Virus record (IMG/VR): IMGVR_UViG_3300045806_000080
Location: 1 to 63,921 of that record
Strand: one strand, 5' to 3'
From: a virus
DNA: 63,921 nt
In this document: positions 49,774 to 57,621 of the stretch, piece after piece
Layout: every line of letters begins with the position of its first letter
Position numbering within the stretch: position 1 is the first letter of the stretch
Notes under the pieces: generated by a model
What the model saw: only the letters and a program-made list of their open reading frames with translations
Told to the model about the DNA's origin: nothing
Databases searched by the model: none
Translations under genes and position numbers: made by a program

Positions 49774-49905
49774 ATGTTCATCGTCGTCACCAACCGCGCC
49801 GATGGCTCGGTCTACGGCCCGTTCGACACGCTCACCGCGGCCGAGAACTACGCTCACAGTCACTGTGTCGGCTGCTGCTGGCACGTCGCCATGCTGACCA
49901 AGTAG
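49774..49905 (+). CDS. Small Cys/His-rich protein
   Basis: A 43-aa protein, MFIVVTNRADGSVYGPFDTL... with HSHCVGCCWH. AAGGAG precedes the ATG. Resembles the many short phage proteins of the type V(V)xxRxDGxxYGPF; function unknown. Confidence 0.5.
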   Translation: MFIVVTNRADGSVYGPFDTLTAAENYAHSHCVGCCWHVAMLTK

Positions 49906-49914
49906 GGGGCTGGC

Positions 49915-50235
49915 GTGGACCATCTGTTCAATTGCTGCACGGGCCTGGGCGGGGCGGGCATGGACCATCTGTTCAACTGCTGCACTGACGGGGCCGAGCC
50001 TGACTGGTCTACCTACAAGTCGCTGGAGGTCGGTGGCTGTGTGACTGAGCGCGAGCCCAACGGCGACACGTTCACGGTCGGCGGCAAGGACGACGACGAG
50101 GCCGAGTTCTGGACGGTCTACGGCCGGTTCGCCGATGGCGACTGCGAGGCCATCACGGATTGCAAGACGCGTCAGATCGCCGACCTCGTCCTGTCGGCGT
50201 TCACGATCGTTTCCCGTCTCAAGGCGGAGGTTTGA
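49915..50235 (+). CDS. Hypothetical protein with duplicated N-terminus
   Basis: A 106-aa product from GTG 49915. MDHLFNCCT occurs twice, at residues 1-9 and 16-24, from a nearly exact 25-bp DNA duplication; ATG 49960 is the alternative start. An acidic C-terminal domain follows (TVGGKDDDEAEFWTVYGRFA). Confidence 0.6.
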   Translation: MDHLFNCCTGLGGAGMDHLFNCCTDGAEPDWSTYKSLEVGGCVTEREPNGDTFTVGGKDDDEAEFWTVYGRFADGDCEAITDCKTRQIADLVLSAFTIVSRLKAEV

Positions 50236-50237
50236 TC

Positions 50238-50429
50238 ATGGTCAAGACAACGAGAGCGCAGCGCGTGGCGCTGTTCAGGCTCTGGGAGCGCAAGGACAGC
50301 CGGCGGCCCGACGAGACCTACTGCCGGTTCAGGCGGCGCGTGCAGCCTGAGTTCTGCGGCAAGGCCATCATGATCGAGTGGGCCGGCATGTGGATCGGGA
50401 TCGAGCCGGACGGATACGCGCACAGCTAG
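50238..50429 (+). CDS. Small hypothetical protein
   Basis: A 63-aa protein (MVKTTRAQRVALFRLWERKD...). Basic N-terminal half, C-terminal IEWAGMWIGIEPDGYAH. GGAGG precedes the ATG. Function unknown. Confidence 0.55.
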   Translation: MVKTTRAQRVALFRLWERKDSRRPDETYCRFRRRVQPEFCGKAIMIEWAGMWIGIEPDGYAHS

Positions 50430-50439
50430 GGAGGGTCGG

Positions 50440-50673
50440 ATGACACGAGCCGAACGTCGACATCATCGCGGGCGCTTGCTGGTCAAGCGCAGGGGCTACG
50501 CGGTCGCCAAGGACGACCCGACACCCAAGCGCCTGGGCAAACTGGCGCGCACGGCGACGCCCTGCTCCTGCGAGATGTGCCGCAACCAGCGGGCGAACGA
50601 AGGCCCGACGCTCGGCGAGCGTCGCTTCAACTGCGAGCCATTGAAGGTGCCCGAGGTCTGGTTCGATGAGTGA
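50440..50673 (+). CDS. Small Cys-containing basic protein
   Basis: A 77-aa protein. The CSCEMCRNQR motif resembles the CSCxMCGNPR signature of widespread small bacterial and phage proteins of unknown function. The N-terminal half is very basic. Overlaps the next gene by 8 nt. Confidence 0.55.
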   Translation: MTRAERRHHRGRLLVKRRGYAVAKDDPTPKRLGKLARTATPCSCEMCRNQRANEGPTLGERRFNCEPLKVPEVWFDE

Positions 50674-51025
50674 CACGGTCACGAGCGAGATGCGCGTGAT
50701 GCTGCTGCTGCGGCTGTATGGGCGGGCGATCGCCCGTCTGACCGGCCGCAGCGCTGACGCTCAGTGGGTCGATTACTGGACCATCGGCGACAACTGTGTG
50801 TCGAACGCGGTGCTCGGCAGGCTCGTGGAGAAGGGCCTCGCCCACCGTGTGTGGGTGTCGACGAACGCTGGGCGCAACCAGTACGCCGAGTTCGTCTTCG
50901 GGAAGCAACCAAGAAAGCGGAGAGCGTCATGCAAGACGACCCCACCTATGACATCTGCCACCAGCGCAAGAAGGGCTTCCGCGTCTACGTCCGGCGCGAC
51001 CTGCGCGACCGCATCCACGTCGTGA
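50666..51025 (+). CDS. Small winged-helix-like protein
   Basis: A 119-aa protein. VDYWTIGDNCVSNAVLGRLVEKGLAHRVW looks like a winged-helix recognition region and resembles 52672-52935 (GHWTLGGRVISHELLAGMLI, then KGLIDRF). The last ~35 residues are Ser/Ala/Thr-rich and overlap the next gene in another frame, so the natural end may be earlier. Confidence 0.5.
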   Translation: MSDTVTSEMRVMLLLRLYGRAIARLTGRSADAQWVDYWTIGDNCVSNAVLGRLVEKGLAHRVWVSTNAGRNQYAEFVFGKQPRKRRASCKTTPPMTSATSARRASASTSGATCATASTS

Positions 51026-51090
51026 CGCCGAGCACGCTCAACGCGTGGGTGATCGGCGGCGCGAAGCCTGCAACCTCGAAGGGATTGTAA
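50929..51090 (+). CDS. Small hypothetical protein
   Basis: A 53-aa protein, MQDDPTYDICHQRKKGFRVY... with a TPSTLNAWVIGG end. AAAGCGGAGAG precedes the ATG. It overlaps the preceding gene's low-complexity tail. Confidence 0.5.
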   Translation: MQDDPTYDICHQRKKGFRVYVRRDLRDRIHVVTPSTLNAWVIGGAKPATSKGL

Positions 51091-51106
51091 CCATGAGTAA
51101 TTCGTC

Positions 51107-51322
51107 ATGAGCGGCGACAGCGAGTGGCGCTGCCGCTCGTGCGGCACGATCTGGATCGCCGACCACCAGCAGCTCGTCTGCCGTGTGTGCGGTGACGAGA
51201 AGGTCGCGCTTGCAGAGCGGCCGACAGCGCCCCGTCGCAAGCATCCCAACATCTGCTTCGGCGACATCATCCTCGGCGGCCTCGCGCCGCCAGCCAGCAA
51301 CAGCAAGACATTGGAGAGATAG
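51107..51322 (+). CDS. Zinc-ribbon protein
   Basis: A 71-aa protein with CRSCGTIW...CRVCGDEK, a two-CxxC zinc ribbon (~residues 9-30). The C-terminus is Pro/Arg-rich. Its stop abuts the next ATG. Confidence 0.6.
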   Translation: MSGDSEWRCRSCGTIWIADHQQLVCRVCGDEKVALAERPTAPRRKHPNICFGDIILGGLAPPASNSKTLER

Positions 51323-52048
51323 ATGCGAAACGATATGTGGTGGGCCTCGGCCTCGACGATGAACCAAGCGGTCGACCGCGGGCTCAACGCCTACCTCGGA
51401 AGCCTCGGCTTCCCGGACGCGAAGGTCCTGTTCATGGACGAGCTGCCGCCCCCCGACGCCTACTGGCGCGGCGCGCTCAAGGCCAGCTACGAGTTCCTCA
51501 AGACCCATAAGCTCGGCGACCACATCGCCGCGCCTCGCTCGTGGCGGCAGGCGTTCGGCACCGGCCAGATGATGGAGCGGACCGATGTCCCCTCGTCACT
51601 GGTCGGGCTCCTGGCTGAGTTCTACGCGTTCAACGCGCGAACTACTGCGACAAAACCCTGCAACCCACACGACGACCGCACGATCACGATCGGTCAACTC
51701 AAGGGCGTCGCTGCCGGCTTGGTGAACGACGGCGACCCGTTGGACGGCATCGAACTGTACGACGGCACCAACGAGTATATCCGAGGCATGTCCGAACTGA
51801 TCGGTCGGTCGCTGCTGGACCTGCTCGGCGTCGGCGACGGCACGGGCGAGAACGCGAAGCTGATCGCGGCCGAGATTGCCGCCAAGTTCGAGCCCGAGCC
51901 CAAGCCCGTCAAGACGACGATCACCGCGACCGTGACGATGCCGTTCTTCGGCACGACGGCCGACGCTCAGACGTGGGCCGAGAACCACACGATCTTCGAG
52001 ATGCTCGATGCGAGGGGCGTCAACGTGGACGGACCGAACATCGCCTGA
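51323..52048 (+). CDS. Hypothetical early protein
   Basis: A 241-aa protein. The N-terminal half is helical with aromatic residues (MWWASASTMNQAVDRGLNAY). The C-terminal half contains a long Ala/Glu helix and a beta segment (TTITATVTMPFFG). It ends at palindrome 9. No family recognised. Confidence 0.65.
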   Translation: MRNDMWWASASTMNQAVDRGLNAYLGSLGFPDAKVLFMDELPPPDAYWRGALKASYEFLKTHKLGDHIAAPRSWRQAFGTGQMMERTDVPSSLVGLLAEFYAFNARTTATKPCNPHDDRTITIGQLKGVAAGLVNDGDPLDGIELYDGTNEYIRGMSELIGRSLLDLLGVGDGTGENAKLIAAEIAAKFEPEPKPVKTTITATVTMPFFGTTADAQTWAENHTIFEMLDARGVNVDGPNIA

Positions 52049-52063
52049 ATTAACCCGTTAATC
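52048..52063. promoter_or_regulatory. GATTAAC palindrome 9
   Basis: AATTAACCCGTTAATC, directly after the 51323 gene; a 9-bp stem hairpin (GATAAGCCC/GGGCTTATC, about 52099-52127) separates it from ATG 52157. Confidence 0.65.
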
Positions 52064-52156
52064 GGGGACGGAGCCGAGACGCAAAGCGCAGGCTCCGTAG
52101 ATAAGCCCTCGAAACACTCGGGCTTATCTCGCTCCACTTCGATAAGGATCAGAACT

Positions 52157-52675
52157 ATGTGGAATAGCTATACCGACACCTCCGCTTGGCGGGGCGTGAA
52201 CGACTATCAGCGCGCGTTTGAACGCTGGCAGAAGGCCCCACAGTGGCGCGGCGATGAGAAGTCCGACTTCACCCCGCGCAAGGTCGAGCGCAACAGCTCG
52301 AAGCGCGAGTGGACCCGACGCGGCACTGGCACCGCCGAGCTGACATACGTCTTCATCGACCGGACCCGCTGGCCCGAGCTGCTCAACATCCGCACGTTCT
52401 ACCCGGACGCCGACGAGCGCCTCCTGTGCTACGGGCGGCCGGTCACGAGCCGGTACTCTCGCGACCCCCGCCCGAACTTCGGGTCGGGAGGGTGGGAGAA
52501 AGTCCCCCCGCTCACGCTGCCCGAGCGATCAGCGCGCCAGGCCGGGCGCATTATCGAGGCCATGCGGCTCGCGCTCTACAAGGCGCACGACTGCATCGTG
52601 ACCGAGACCCTGCCCCACTACCAGAGCTGGTCGCATCTGCGGACGGTGGCTGAGGCCAACCGGAAGCTGTCGTGA
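52157..52675 (+). CDS. Hypothetical early protein
   Basis: A 172-aa protein, Trp/Arg-rich (MWNSYTDTSAWRGVNDYQRA). A central basic region may contact DNA or RNA. AAGGATCAG leader. Overlaps the next GTG start. Confidence 0.6.
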   Translation: MWNSYTDTSAWRGVNDYQRAFERWQKAPQWRGDEKSDFTPRKVERNSSKREWTRRGTGTAELTYVFIDRTRWPELLNIRTFYPDADERLLCYGRPVTSRYSRDPRPNFGSGGWEKVPPLTLPERSARQAGRIIEAMRLALYKAHDCIVTETLPHYQSWSHLRTVAEANRKLS

Positions 52676-52935
52676 CCGACGAGCCCTACGTCGTCGGCTG
52701 GGACCACGACGAGATCGTCTCCGAGATGGAGGCGATGATCCTGTTCCGCCGGCACAAGCAGACAGCGTGGGTCGGCCACTGGACGCTCGGCGGCCGGGTG
52801 ATCAGCCACGAGCTGCTGGCGGGCATGCTCATAAAGGGCCTCATCGACCGCTTCCGAGACGACAGCTTCAGCTTCGAGCGTCGCATTAACCCGAAATACG
52901 ACAACGCAGGAGGCAACTATGCCGCGAGTGATTGA
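52672..52935 (+). CDS. Small winged-helix-like protein
   Basis: An 87-aa product from GTG 52672, overlapping the previous stop. Shares the WTLGGRVISHELLAGMLIKG region with 50666-51025. Probably a small DNA-binding protein. Confidence 0.5.
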   Translation: MTDEPYVVGWDHDEIVSEMEAMILFRRHKQTAWVGHWTLGGRVISHELLAGMLIKGLIDRFRDDSFSFERRINPKYDNAGGNYAASD

Positions 52936-53080
52936 GAAGACCGTGTTCAAGTTCGACAAGCTGAGCAAGCGCGCCAAAGAGAAGGCGCGTGACTGGTATC
53001 GGAACGCGTCGTGCCAGGACTGGGAGCCGAACCTCCAGGAGTTCGACGACTGCGCCACGAGTACGAGTTGGCTCAATTAA
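52919..53080 (+). CDS. Truncated KAREWYR-family protein
   Basis: A 53-aa protein. The VFKFDKLSKRAKEKARDWYR core matches a family of ~100-aa or longer phage proteins, but here the frame ends early: TAA lies inside palindrome 10. So it is either shortened by insertion of the palindrome cassette or a mini version. Confidence 0.5.
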   Translation: MPRVIEKTVFKFDKLSKRAKEKARDWYRNASCQDWEPNLQEFDDCATSTSWLN

Positions 53081-53090
53081 CACGTTAATC
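53075..53090. promoter_or_regulatory. GATTAAC palindrome 10
   Basis: AATTAACACGTTAATC; its TAA is the stop of the 52919 gene. 25 nt before ATG 53116. Confidence 0.7.
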
Positions 53091-53115
53091 CAACGAAAAG
53101 AGAAGGATCAGCATC

Positions 53116-54213
53116 ATGGCTAAGGCGATCATCACCACTGGCGAGCCCACCGTCAACATCCCGCAACTCAAGCGGATCATCCGCGACGACATCATCGAGG
53201 ACAACGACGTCGGGTTCTTCTACGGCGAGGCCGGCATCGGCAAGACCTACGCCATCCGGCAGGCGTGCGAAGATGCTGGCGCGTTCCTCTGCGAGATCAG
53301 GCTCGGGCAGTACGACAGCGTCGACCTCCGCGGCTTCCCAGGCGTCGATGCGCTGAACAACACGACCTGCTGGTATCCTCCCAAGACGCTGCCGATCGTG
53401 GGCACGCCGGGCTGGCCGACCGACAAGCCGATCGTCATCTTCTACGACGAGGCGACCAGCGCGACGATGCCGGTCTGGGCCGTCATGTACCAGGCGTTGC
53501 AGGACGGCGGGATCGGCGAGCACAAGTTCATGCCGAACGTCCGTCAGTGCGCGGCTGGCAACCTCGACACTGACCGTGGCGTGGTCAACCGGACGCCGGC
53601 CCCGGTGTCCAACCGCTGCCTCAACTTCCGTGTGGCGCTCGACATCAGCGCGTGGATCAAGTACATGGCCGCGCTCGGCACGCCCCCGCTCTACCTCGCC
53701 TACCACGGCTGGCGCGGCAAGGAGGGCAAGAACATCCTCCTGAGCTGGGACCCGGACGCTGCCGTGCAGCCCAAGTCCTACGGCTCTCCGCGGTCCTGGG
53801 CACGGGCGATCCGCAAGCACGTCAAGTACGCCAACCGCGACCCCGACCACGCGTTCATCGCCATGGCGGCCTCGATCGGCGAGGGGCTGGCGCTCGACTT
53901 CCGGGGCTTCGAGCAGATTTACGAGAAGGTGCTGCGCCCCGAGGACATCATCAAGAACCCGAAGGGCGTCAAGCTGCCCGAGGACGAGAGCCTGATTTAC
54001 GCCACGGCTGTCAGTGTGAGCGGTGCAATGACCTTGACTACGGTCAAGCCACTGCATACGTTTCTCACTCGGCTCGACCCTGAATACTGTATAATGGCCT
54101 GGCAATTGGCTGTGGCTCGGGACCCGGCGATCTACATGGCCGACGAGTTCCTCGACGTCAGCCAGCGTTACAAGGCGATCTTCGACGTGGCGACGTCCAG
54201 GAGGGCTACGTGA
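53116..54213 (+). CDS. MoxR-like AAA+ ATPase
   Basis: A 365-aa protein. Walker A GEAGIGKT (37-44), Walker B VIFYDE (107-112), sensor-like NVRQCAAGNLD and a lid domain in the C-terminal third. MoxR ATPases remodel partner proteins, commonly together with a VWA protein such as the one at 55893. An HNH gene follows directly (GTGA overlap). Palindrome 10 and AAGGATCAG precede the start. Confidence 0.75.
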   Translation: MAKAIITTGEPTVNIPQLKRIIRDDIIEDNDVGFFYGEAGIGKTYAIRQACEDAGAFLCEIRLGQYDSVDLRGFPGVDALNNTTCWYPPKTLPIVGTPGWPTDKPIVIFYDEATSATMPVWAVMYQALQDGGIGEHKFMPNVRQCAAGNLDTDRGVVNRTPAPVSNRCLNFRVALDISAWIKYMAALGTPPLYLAYHGWRGKEGKNILLSWDPDAAVQPKSYGSPRSWARAIRKHVKYANRDPDHAFIAMAASIGEGLALDFRGFEQIYEKVLRPEDIIKNPKGVKLPEDESLIYATAVSVSGAMTLTTVKPLHTFLTRLDPEYCIMAWQLAVARDPAIYMADEFLDVSQRYKAIFDVATSRRAT

Positions 54214-54716
54214 TAGCGATAGGACAACGCTTCGGCCGCCTCGTTACCGACGCTGAGGTGCGGCTGCCGGTAGGCTCTGGGCGGCAGATGCGGCTCCACT
54301 ACGTGTGCCTTTGCGATTGCGGTGCAGTGACAAAGCCGATAATGTCCTCGAACCTAACTTCGGGGCGTACGATGAGTTGCGGCTGCCGGCATGGCGAGGC
54401 TGTGCGTGAGAATGGGTTGGCGAACAAGCGGCACGGCCACTCTTGCGGACAGGCGCTATCTCCAACCTACTCCAGTTGGAGGTCGATGCGCCATCGCTGC
54501 GCCAACCCCAGATCGCCTGACTTCCCGGACTACGGGGGGCGAGGCATCACAGTGTGCGAGCGGTGGCGCTCGTTCGATGACTTTCTGGCCGACATGGGAG
54601 AGCGGCCAGCAGGCACGACCATAGACCGTGCCGAGAATGACGAGGGCTACCGCCCCGGCAACTGCCGATGGGCGACGCCATTAGAGCAGCGCCACAACCA
54701 ACGGCGCTGCCAATAG
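54210..54716 (+). CDS. HNH-type endonuclease A
   Basis: A 168-aa product from GTG 54210. CDCG and CGCRHG form a zinc-knuckle N-terminus. YSSWRSMRHRCANPRS, then YGGRGITVCERW and TIDRAENDEGYRPGNCRWAT are the common phage HNH/homing signature. Strongly similar to 57065-57604. It overlaps the MoxR stop, placing a selfish nuclease at the end of a host-manipulation gene. Confidence 0.75.
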   Translation: MIAIGQRFGRLVTDAEVRLPVGSGRQMRLHYVCLCDCGAVTKPIMSSNLTSGRTMSCGCRHGEAVRENGLANKRHGHSCGQALSPTYSSWRSMRHRCANPRSPDFPDYGGRGITVCERWRSFDDFLADMGERPAGTTIDRAENDEGYRPGNCRWATPLEQRHNQRRCQ

Positions 54717-54784
54717 TTTCTCCCCGAGGTAAGTGGGAGGAAGGCCGAGCGATCAAGCCCGGTCAGTGAGAGGATGGGACAGGA

Positions 54785-55075
54785 ATGACACAGACAGGAA
54801 CTGAGACGGGCAAAAGCAAGAAGAAACCCGTTCGCAGGTCTGTGAGGCAAATGGCGCTCCCGGAGATCAGCGAGAAGATCATGGAGCGGAGCTATCAACG
54901 CTCCGGCGTGGTCGCTGGCGGAACTCTGTTGAGCAGCGGAGCCAAGCAGGCAACAGTGGCGTTCACGCCCCCGACCTTCCGCAAACTGAAACTGGCGGCC
55001 GACCAGAACGGCGTGAGCCTTTCTGAGATGGTGCGCCAGTGTGTGGACATGGCCCTGAACAAAAAGGGCGAGTGA
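54785..55075 (+). CDS. Ribbon-helix-helix DNA-binding protein (candidate)
   Basis: A 96-aa protein. The C-terminal ATVAFTPPTFRKLKLAADQN, then GVSLSEMVRQCVDMAL fits a CopG/Arc-like ribbon-helix-helix. The N-terminus is basic. As one of the few clear DNA-binding proteins of the early region, it is a candidate for one of the two motif regulators. Confidence 0.55.
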   Translation: MTQTGTETGKSKKKPVRRSVRQMALPEISEKIMERSYQRSGVVAGGTLLSSGAKQATVAFTPPTFRKLKLAADQNGVSLSEMVRQCVDMALNKKGE

Positions 55076-55086
55076 CCCCTCCCCGT

Positions 55087-55127
55087 CCCCGGCTCGAACA
55101 ATAAACACAACGAGCCGGGGCGGGATT
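55087..55127 (+). terminator. Strong hairpin, probable terminator
   Basis: Stem CCCCGGCTCG / CGAGCCGGGG around an A-rich loop, then CGGGATTTATTA. The T-run is weak, so it may act as a pause or mRNA-protecting hairpin. Confidence 0.5.
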
Positions 55128-55147
55128 TATTAGGATCAGACCTCCCC

Positions 55148-55387
55148 ATGCCCAAGCGATTAAGCAAGCGCATCCAGCGCATACGGCTGGCTGCGATCAT
55201 GGGTATTGTGCGCCTTGAGCCCTACACTGACGCCTGCATCCGCGACCGATACACCATTAACGGCGTCGAGGTGACGGCGCAGCTCCGCTGGCTGTGCGAA
55301 CGCGACTACCTGCACATCCGAGAGTGGGAGCCACGATCCGGCAAGGGCGGCCCCGTGCGGTTCGATCCAGGCAGGAGCCCGCCATGA
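55148..55387 (+). CDS. Small helical/winged-helix-like protein
   Basis: A 79-aa protein. AAIMGIVRLEPYTDACIRDR, then YTINGVEVTAQLRWLCERDY resembles 55658-55888 and the 50666/52672 pair in helix spacing. AGGATCAG leader. Overlaps the next ATG (ATGA). Confidence 0.5.
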   Translation: MPKRLSKRIQRIRLAAIMGIVRLEPYTDACIRDRYTINGVEVTAQLRWLCERDYLHIREWEPRSGKGGPVRFDPGRSPP

Positions 55388-55650
55388 TCGAACTACCCGA
55401 CGATCCGTTCACGCGGATCGACCGAGGGATACTGGCTGCGCTCGCGTTCGGCGGCCTTACGATCGGCTTCGCTCCCGGCGACGACGGCTTCATCCGCGAG
55501 GAGGGCATCGTCTTCCGCGGCAAGAACGTCACCAATGAGATCGGCCGGCTGATCATCCTGATCAACGGCGGCTACGGCGACAAGGAAGCCTTGCCCAAGT
55601 TGCGTGCGCTGATGGGGCGGATCGACGCTCACCCGTTCAACAACCTCTGA
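55384..55650 (+). CDS. Hypothetical protein
   Basis: An 88-aa product from ATG 55384 (MIELPDDPFTRIDRGILAAL...). Mixed alpha/beta with acidic N-terminus. No family recognised. Confidence 0.55.
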   Translation: MIELPDDPFTRIDRGILAALAFGGLTIGFAPGDDGFIREEGIVFRGKNVTNEIGRLIILINGGYGDKEALPKLRALMGRIDAHPFNNL

Positions 55651-55657
55651 GGTTCCC

Positions 55658-55888
55658 ATGGACCTGACCGACCGCGAGCGCCGCGTCTACACGGCGGCGC
55701 TGATGGGGCTCGTGCGCACGATGCTCGACCGCAGCTACCTGTCGTTCGTGATCGGTGATGACGACGTGACCGAGACGTTTGATCGGCTGCGCTTCACCCA
55801 CAGAATTTTGACATGGGAGAGCACCGAAGACTGTCGGGTCATCTGCAAACCGCGAGACCCTGACGCTTACTGGACCCGGAAGGACTAA
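55658..55888 (+). CDS. Small winged-helix-like protein
   Basis: A 76-aa protein (MDLTDRERRVYTAALMGLVR...). Shares AAxMGxVR with 55148. 5 nt before the VWA gene, so possibly co-regulated with it. Confidence 0.5.
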   Translation: MDLTDRERRVYTAALMGLVRTMLDRSYLSFVIGDDDVTETFDRLRFTHRILTWESTEDCRVICKPRDPDAYWTRKD

Positions 55889-55892
55889 GACA

Positions 55893-57068
55893 ATGGCTAG
55901 TCAAGCAATCACCAAGATGCAGCAGGCGCGTGGTCGCCTGATCTTGCAGCACGTCTTCTGGGCGGTGCTCGCCCTGAGCCTGCCGATGGTGGAAGACCCC
56001 GGCTGCGGCACGGCGTGGACCGATCACAAGCGGATCGGCTTCGACCCCAAGTTCATCGAGAGCCTGCCGCTCGACGTGGTCCTGTTCGTGATCGCTCACG
56101 AGGTGGCTCACGTCATGTTCCTCCACGCGCTCCGGCGCGGCGACCGGGACCCCATGCTCTGGAACATCGCCTGCGATCACGCGATCAACATCCTGCTCAA
56201 GAAGTGCGGGTTCACGATCTGGTCGAAGGCGTGCTGCGACATGCGCTTCGCCGCCATGAGCGCCGAGCAGATTTACGAGCAGCTCAAGCAGGAGGCCGAG
56301 GCGCGCGGCAAGGGCAAGCCGGGCGACGAAGCCGGCGACGGCAAGGGCGGCACCATGAAGAACGGCAAGTACGTTCCCGCGCCTGGAGAGATGGACGGCA
56401 TCGGCGGCGACCTCAAGTACGTACCGATGACGCCGGAGGAGGTCCGGGAGGCCGAGCGCGACACCAAGGGCAAGGTCTCGCAGGCTGCGACGCAGGCGAA
56501 GATGTGTGGCCAGCTTCCGCAGGAGATCGCCCAGGCCGTGGGTGAGCTGCTCTCCCCGCCGCAGCCCTGGTATCGCGTGTTCGCCGAGTACATGCGCCAG
56601 GTCGTCTACGAGGACGAGAGCTGGCAGCGCCGCAACCGGCGGTACTCCGCCTACTTCATGCCCGGCCGCCAGAACTACAAGATGGGCGAGCTGGTCATCA
56701 TCGGCGACACTTCGGGCTCGATGTGCTCGCCGGACGTCTACGCCCGTATGTCAGTTGAAATCCAAGGCGTGGTAGAACAGTTGAAGCCCACCCGCACCCG
56801 CGTGATCTGGGCCGACGACACCGACTGCTCGTCGCAGCAAGTGTTCGAGTACGGCGACACCATCAAGATCGCTCCTGTCGGAGGGGGTGGTACTGACATG
56901 CGAAAGAGCTTAAAGTACGTCGAGCAGTACGAGCCGCTCGTCGTCCTGCTCATAACAGACACCTACACACCGTGGCCTGCAAGCGTCCCGTACCCGCTGA
57001 TCTGCGCGAGTACAACAGACCAGGCCATGCCAGCCAACCTCGGTCGAACGGTCCACCTCCCACGATGA
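55893..57068 (+). CDS. VWA/metallopeptidase-like partner of MoxR
   Basis: A 391-aa protein. The N-terminal DUF2201-type putative metallopeptidase has HEVAH (69-73). A charged linker (~110-150) leads to a VWA domain with the MIDAS motif DTSGSM (271-276), GGGGTDM (about 335) and LLITDT (about 354). MoxR/VWA pairs are chaperone-like assembly systems; this one keeps a full HExxH. The HNH gene 57065 overlaps the stop (ATGA). Confidence 0.75.
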   Translation: MASQAITKMQQARGRLILQHVFWAVLALSLPMVEDPGCGTAWTDHKRIGFDPKFIESLPLDVVLFVIAHEVAHVMFLHALRRGDRDPMLWNIACDHAINILLKKCGFTIWSKACCDMRFAAMSAEQIYEQLKQEAEARGKGKPGDEAGDGKGGTMKNGKYVPAPGEMDGIGGDLKYVPMTPEEVREAERDTKGKVSQAATQAKMCGQLPQEIAQAVGELLSPPQPWYRVFAEYMRQVVYEDESWQRRNRRYSAYFMPGRQNYKMGELVIIGDTSGSMCSPDVYARMSVEIQGVVEQLKPTRTRVIWADDTDCSSQQVFEYGDTIKIAPVGGGGTDMRKSLKYVEQYEPLVVLLITDTYTPWPASVPYPLICASTTDQAMPANLGRTVHLPR

Positions 57069-57604
57069 CACCCTACAGAGAAGCCCTTGAGGCCGAAATA
57101 GGCCGGTGTTATGGCCGGCTTACAGTTATGCTGCTTGTCAAGCACGGCAAGCGGTGGGCCGCCATGTGTGCCTGTTCCTGTGGCGGCACAGCGGGGCCGA
57201 CGTTGTTCAAGCACCTGCGATCCGGTCACTCGTTCAGTTGCGGTTGCGCACAGCGCGAAGCCGTGAAGGAGACCGGCGAGACTAGCAGGCATGGCGGCGC
57301 GCGTCGCGCGGGCAGGTCACCTACCTACCGGGCATGGCAGGCAATGCGTGGCAGGTGCCGCAGCCGCGACCAACATAAGCGGCAATACTATCTCGACCGC
57401 GGTGTCACTGTCTGTGAGCGATGGGACACCTTCGAGAACTTCCGTGCCGACATGGGTGAGCCCCCGGCCGGGTTCACTTTGGACCGGATCGACCCTGACA
57501 AAGGCTACTCACCTGAGAACTGCCGGTGGGCAACTTGGGTAGAGCAACGAAGCAACCAGCGCCGGAACTACTCCGACGCGTCCAAAGCGCGATTAACGCG
57601 TTAA
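57065..57604 (+). CDS. HNH-type endonuclease B
   Basis: A 179-aa product from ATG 57065. Same layout as 54210-54716: GRCYGRLTVML, CSCGG...CGCAQREA, YRAWQAMRGRCRS, RGVTVCERWDTFENFRADMG, TLDRIDPDKGYSPENCRWAT. A paralogue of nuclease A. Its stop lies inside palindrome 11. Confidence 0.75.
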   Translation: MTPYREALEAEIGRCYGRLTVMLLVKHGKRWAAMCACSCGGTAGPTLFKHLRSGHSFSCGCAQREAVKETGETSRHGGARRAGRSPTYRAWQAMRGRCRSRDQHKRQYYLDRGVTVCERWDTFENFRADMGEPPAGFTLDRIDPDKGYSPENCRWATWVEQRSNQRRNYSDASKARLTR

Positions 57605-57606
57605 TC
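57591..57606. promoter_or_regulatory. GATTAAC palindrome 11
   Basis: GATTAACGCGTTAATC followed by GAGAGGATCAG; 15 nt before ATG 57622. It provides the TAA stop of the HNH gene. Confidence 0.75.
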
Positions 57607-57621
57607 GAGAGGATCAGAACC

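Noticed and set aside
44887-57606. CtrA boxes in the palindromes
   Set aside because: CtrA sites have TTAA-N7-TTAA; these have TTAA-N4-TTAA and strict dyad symmetry.
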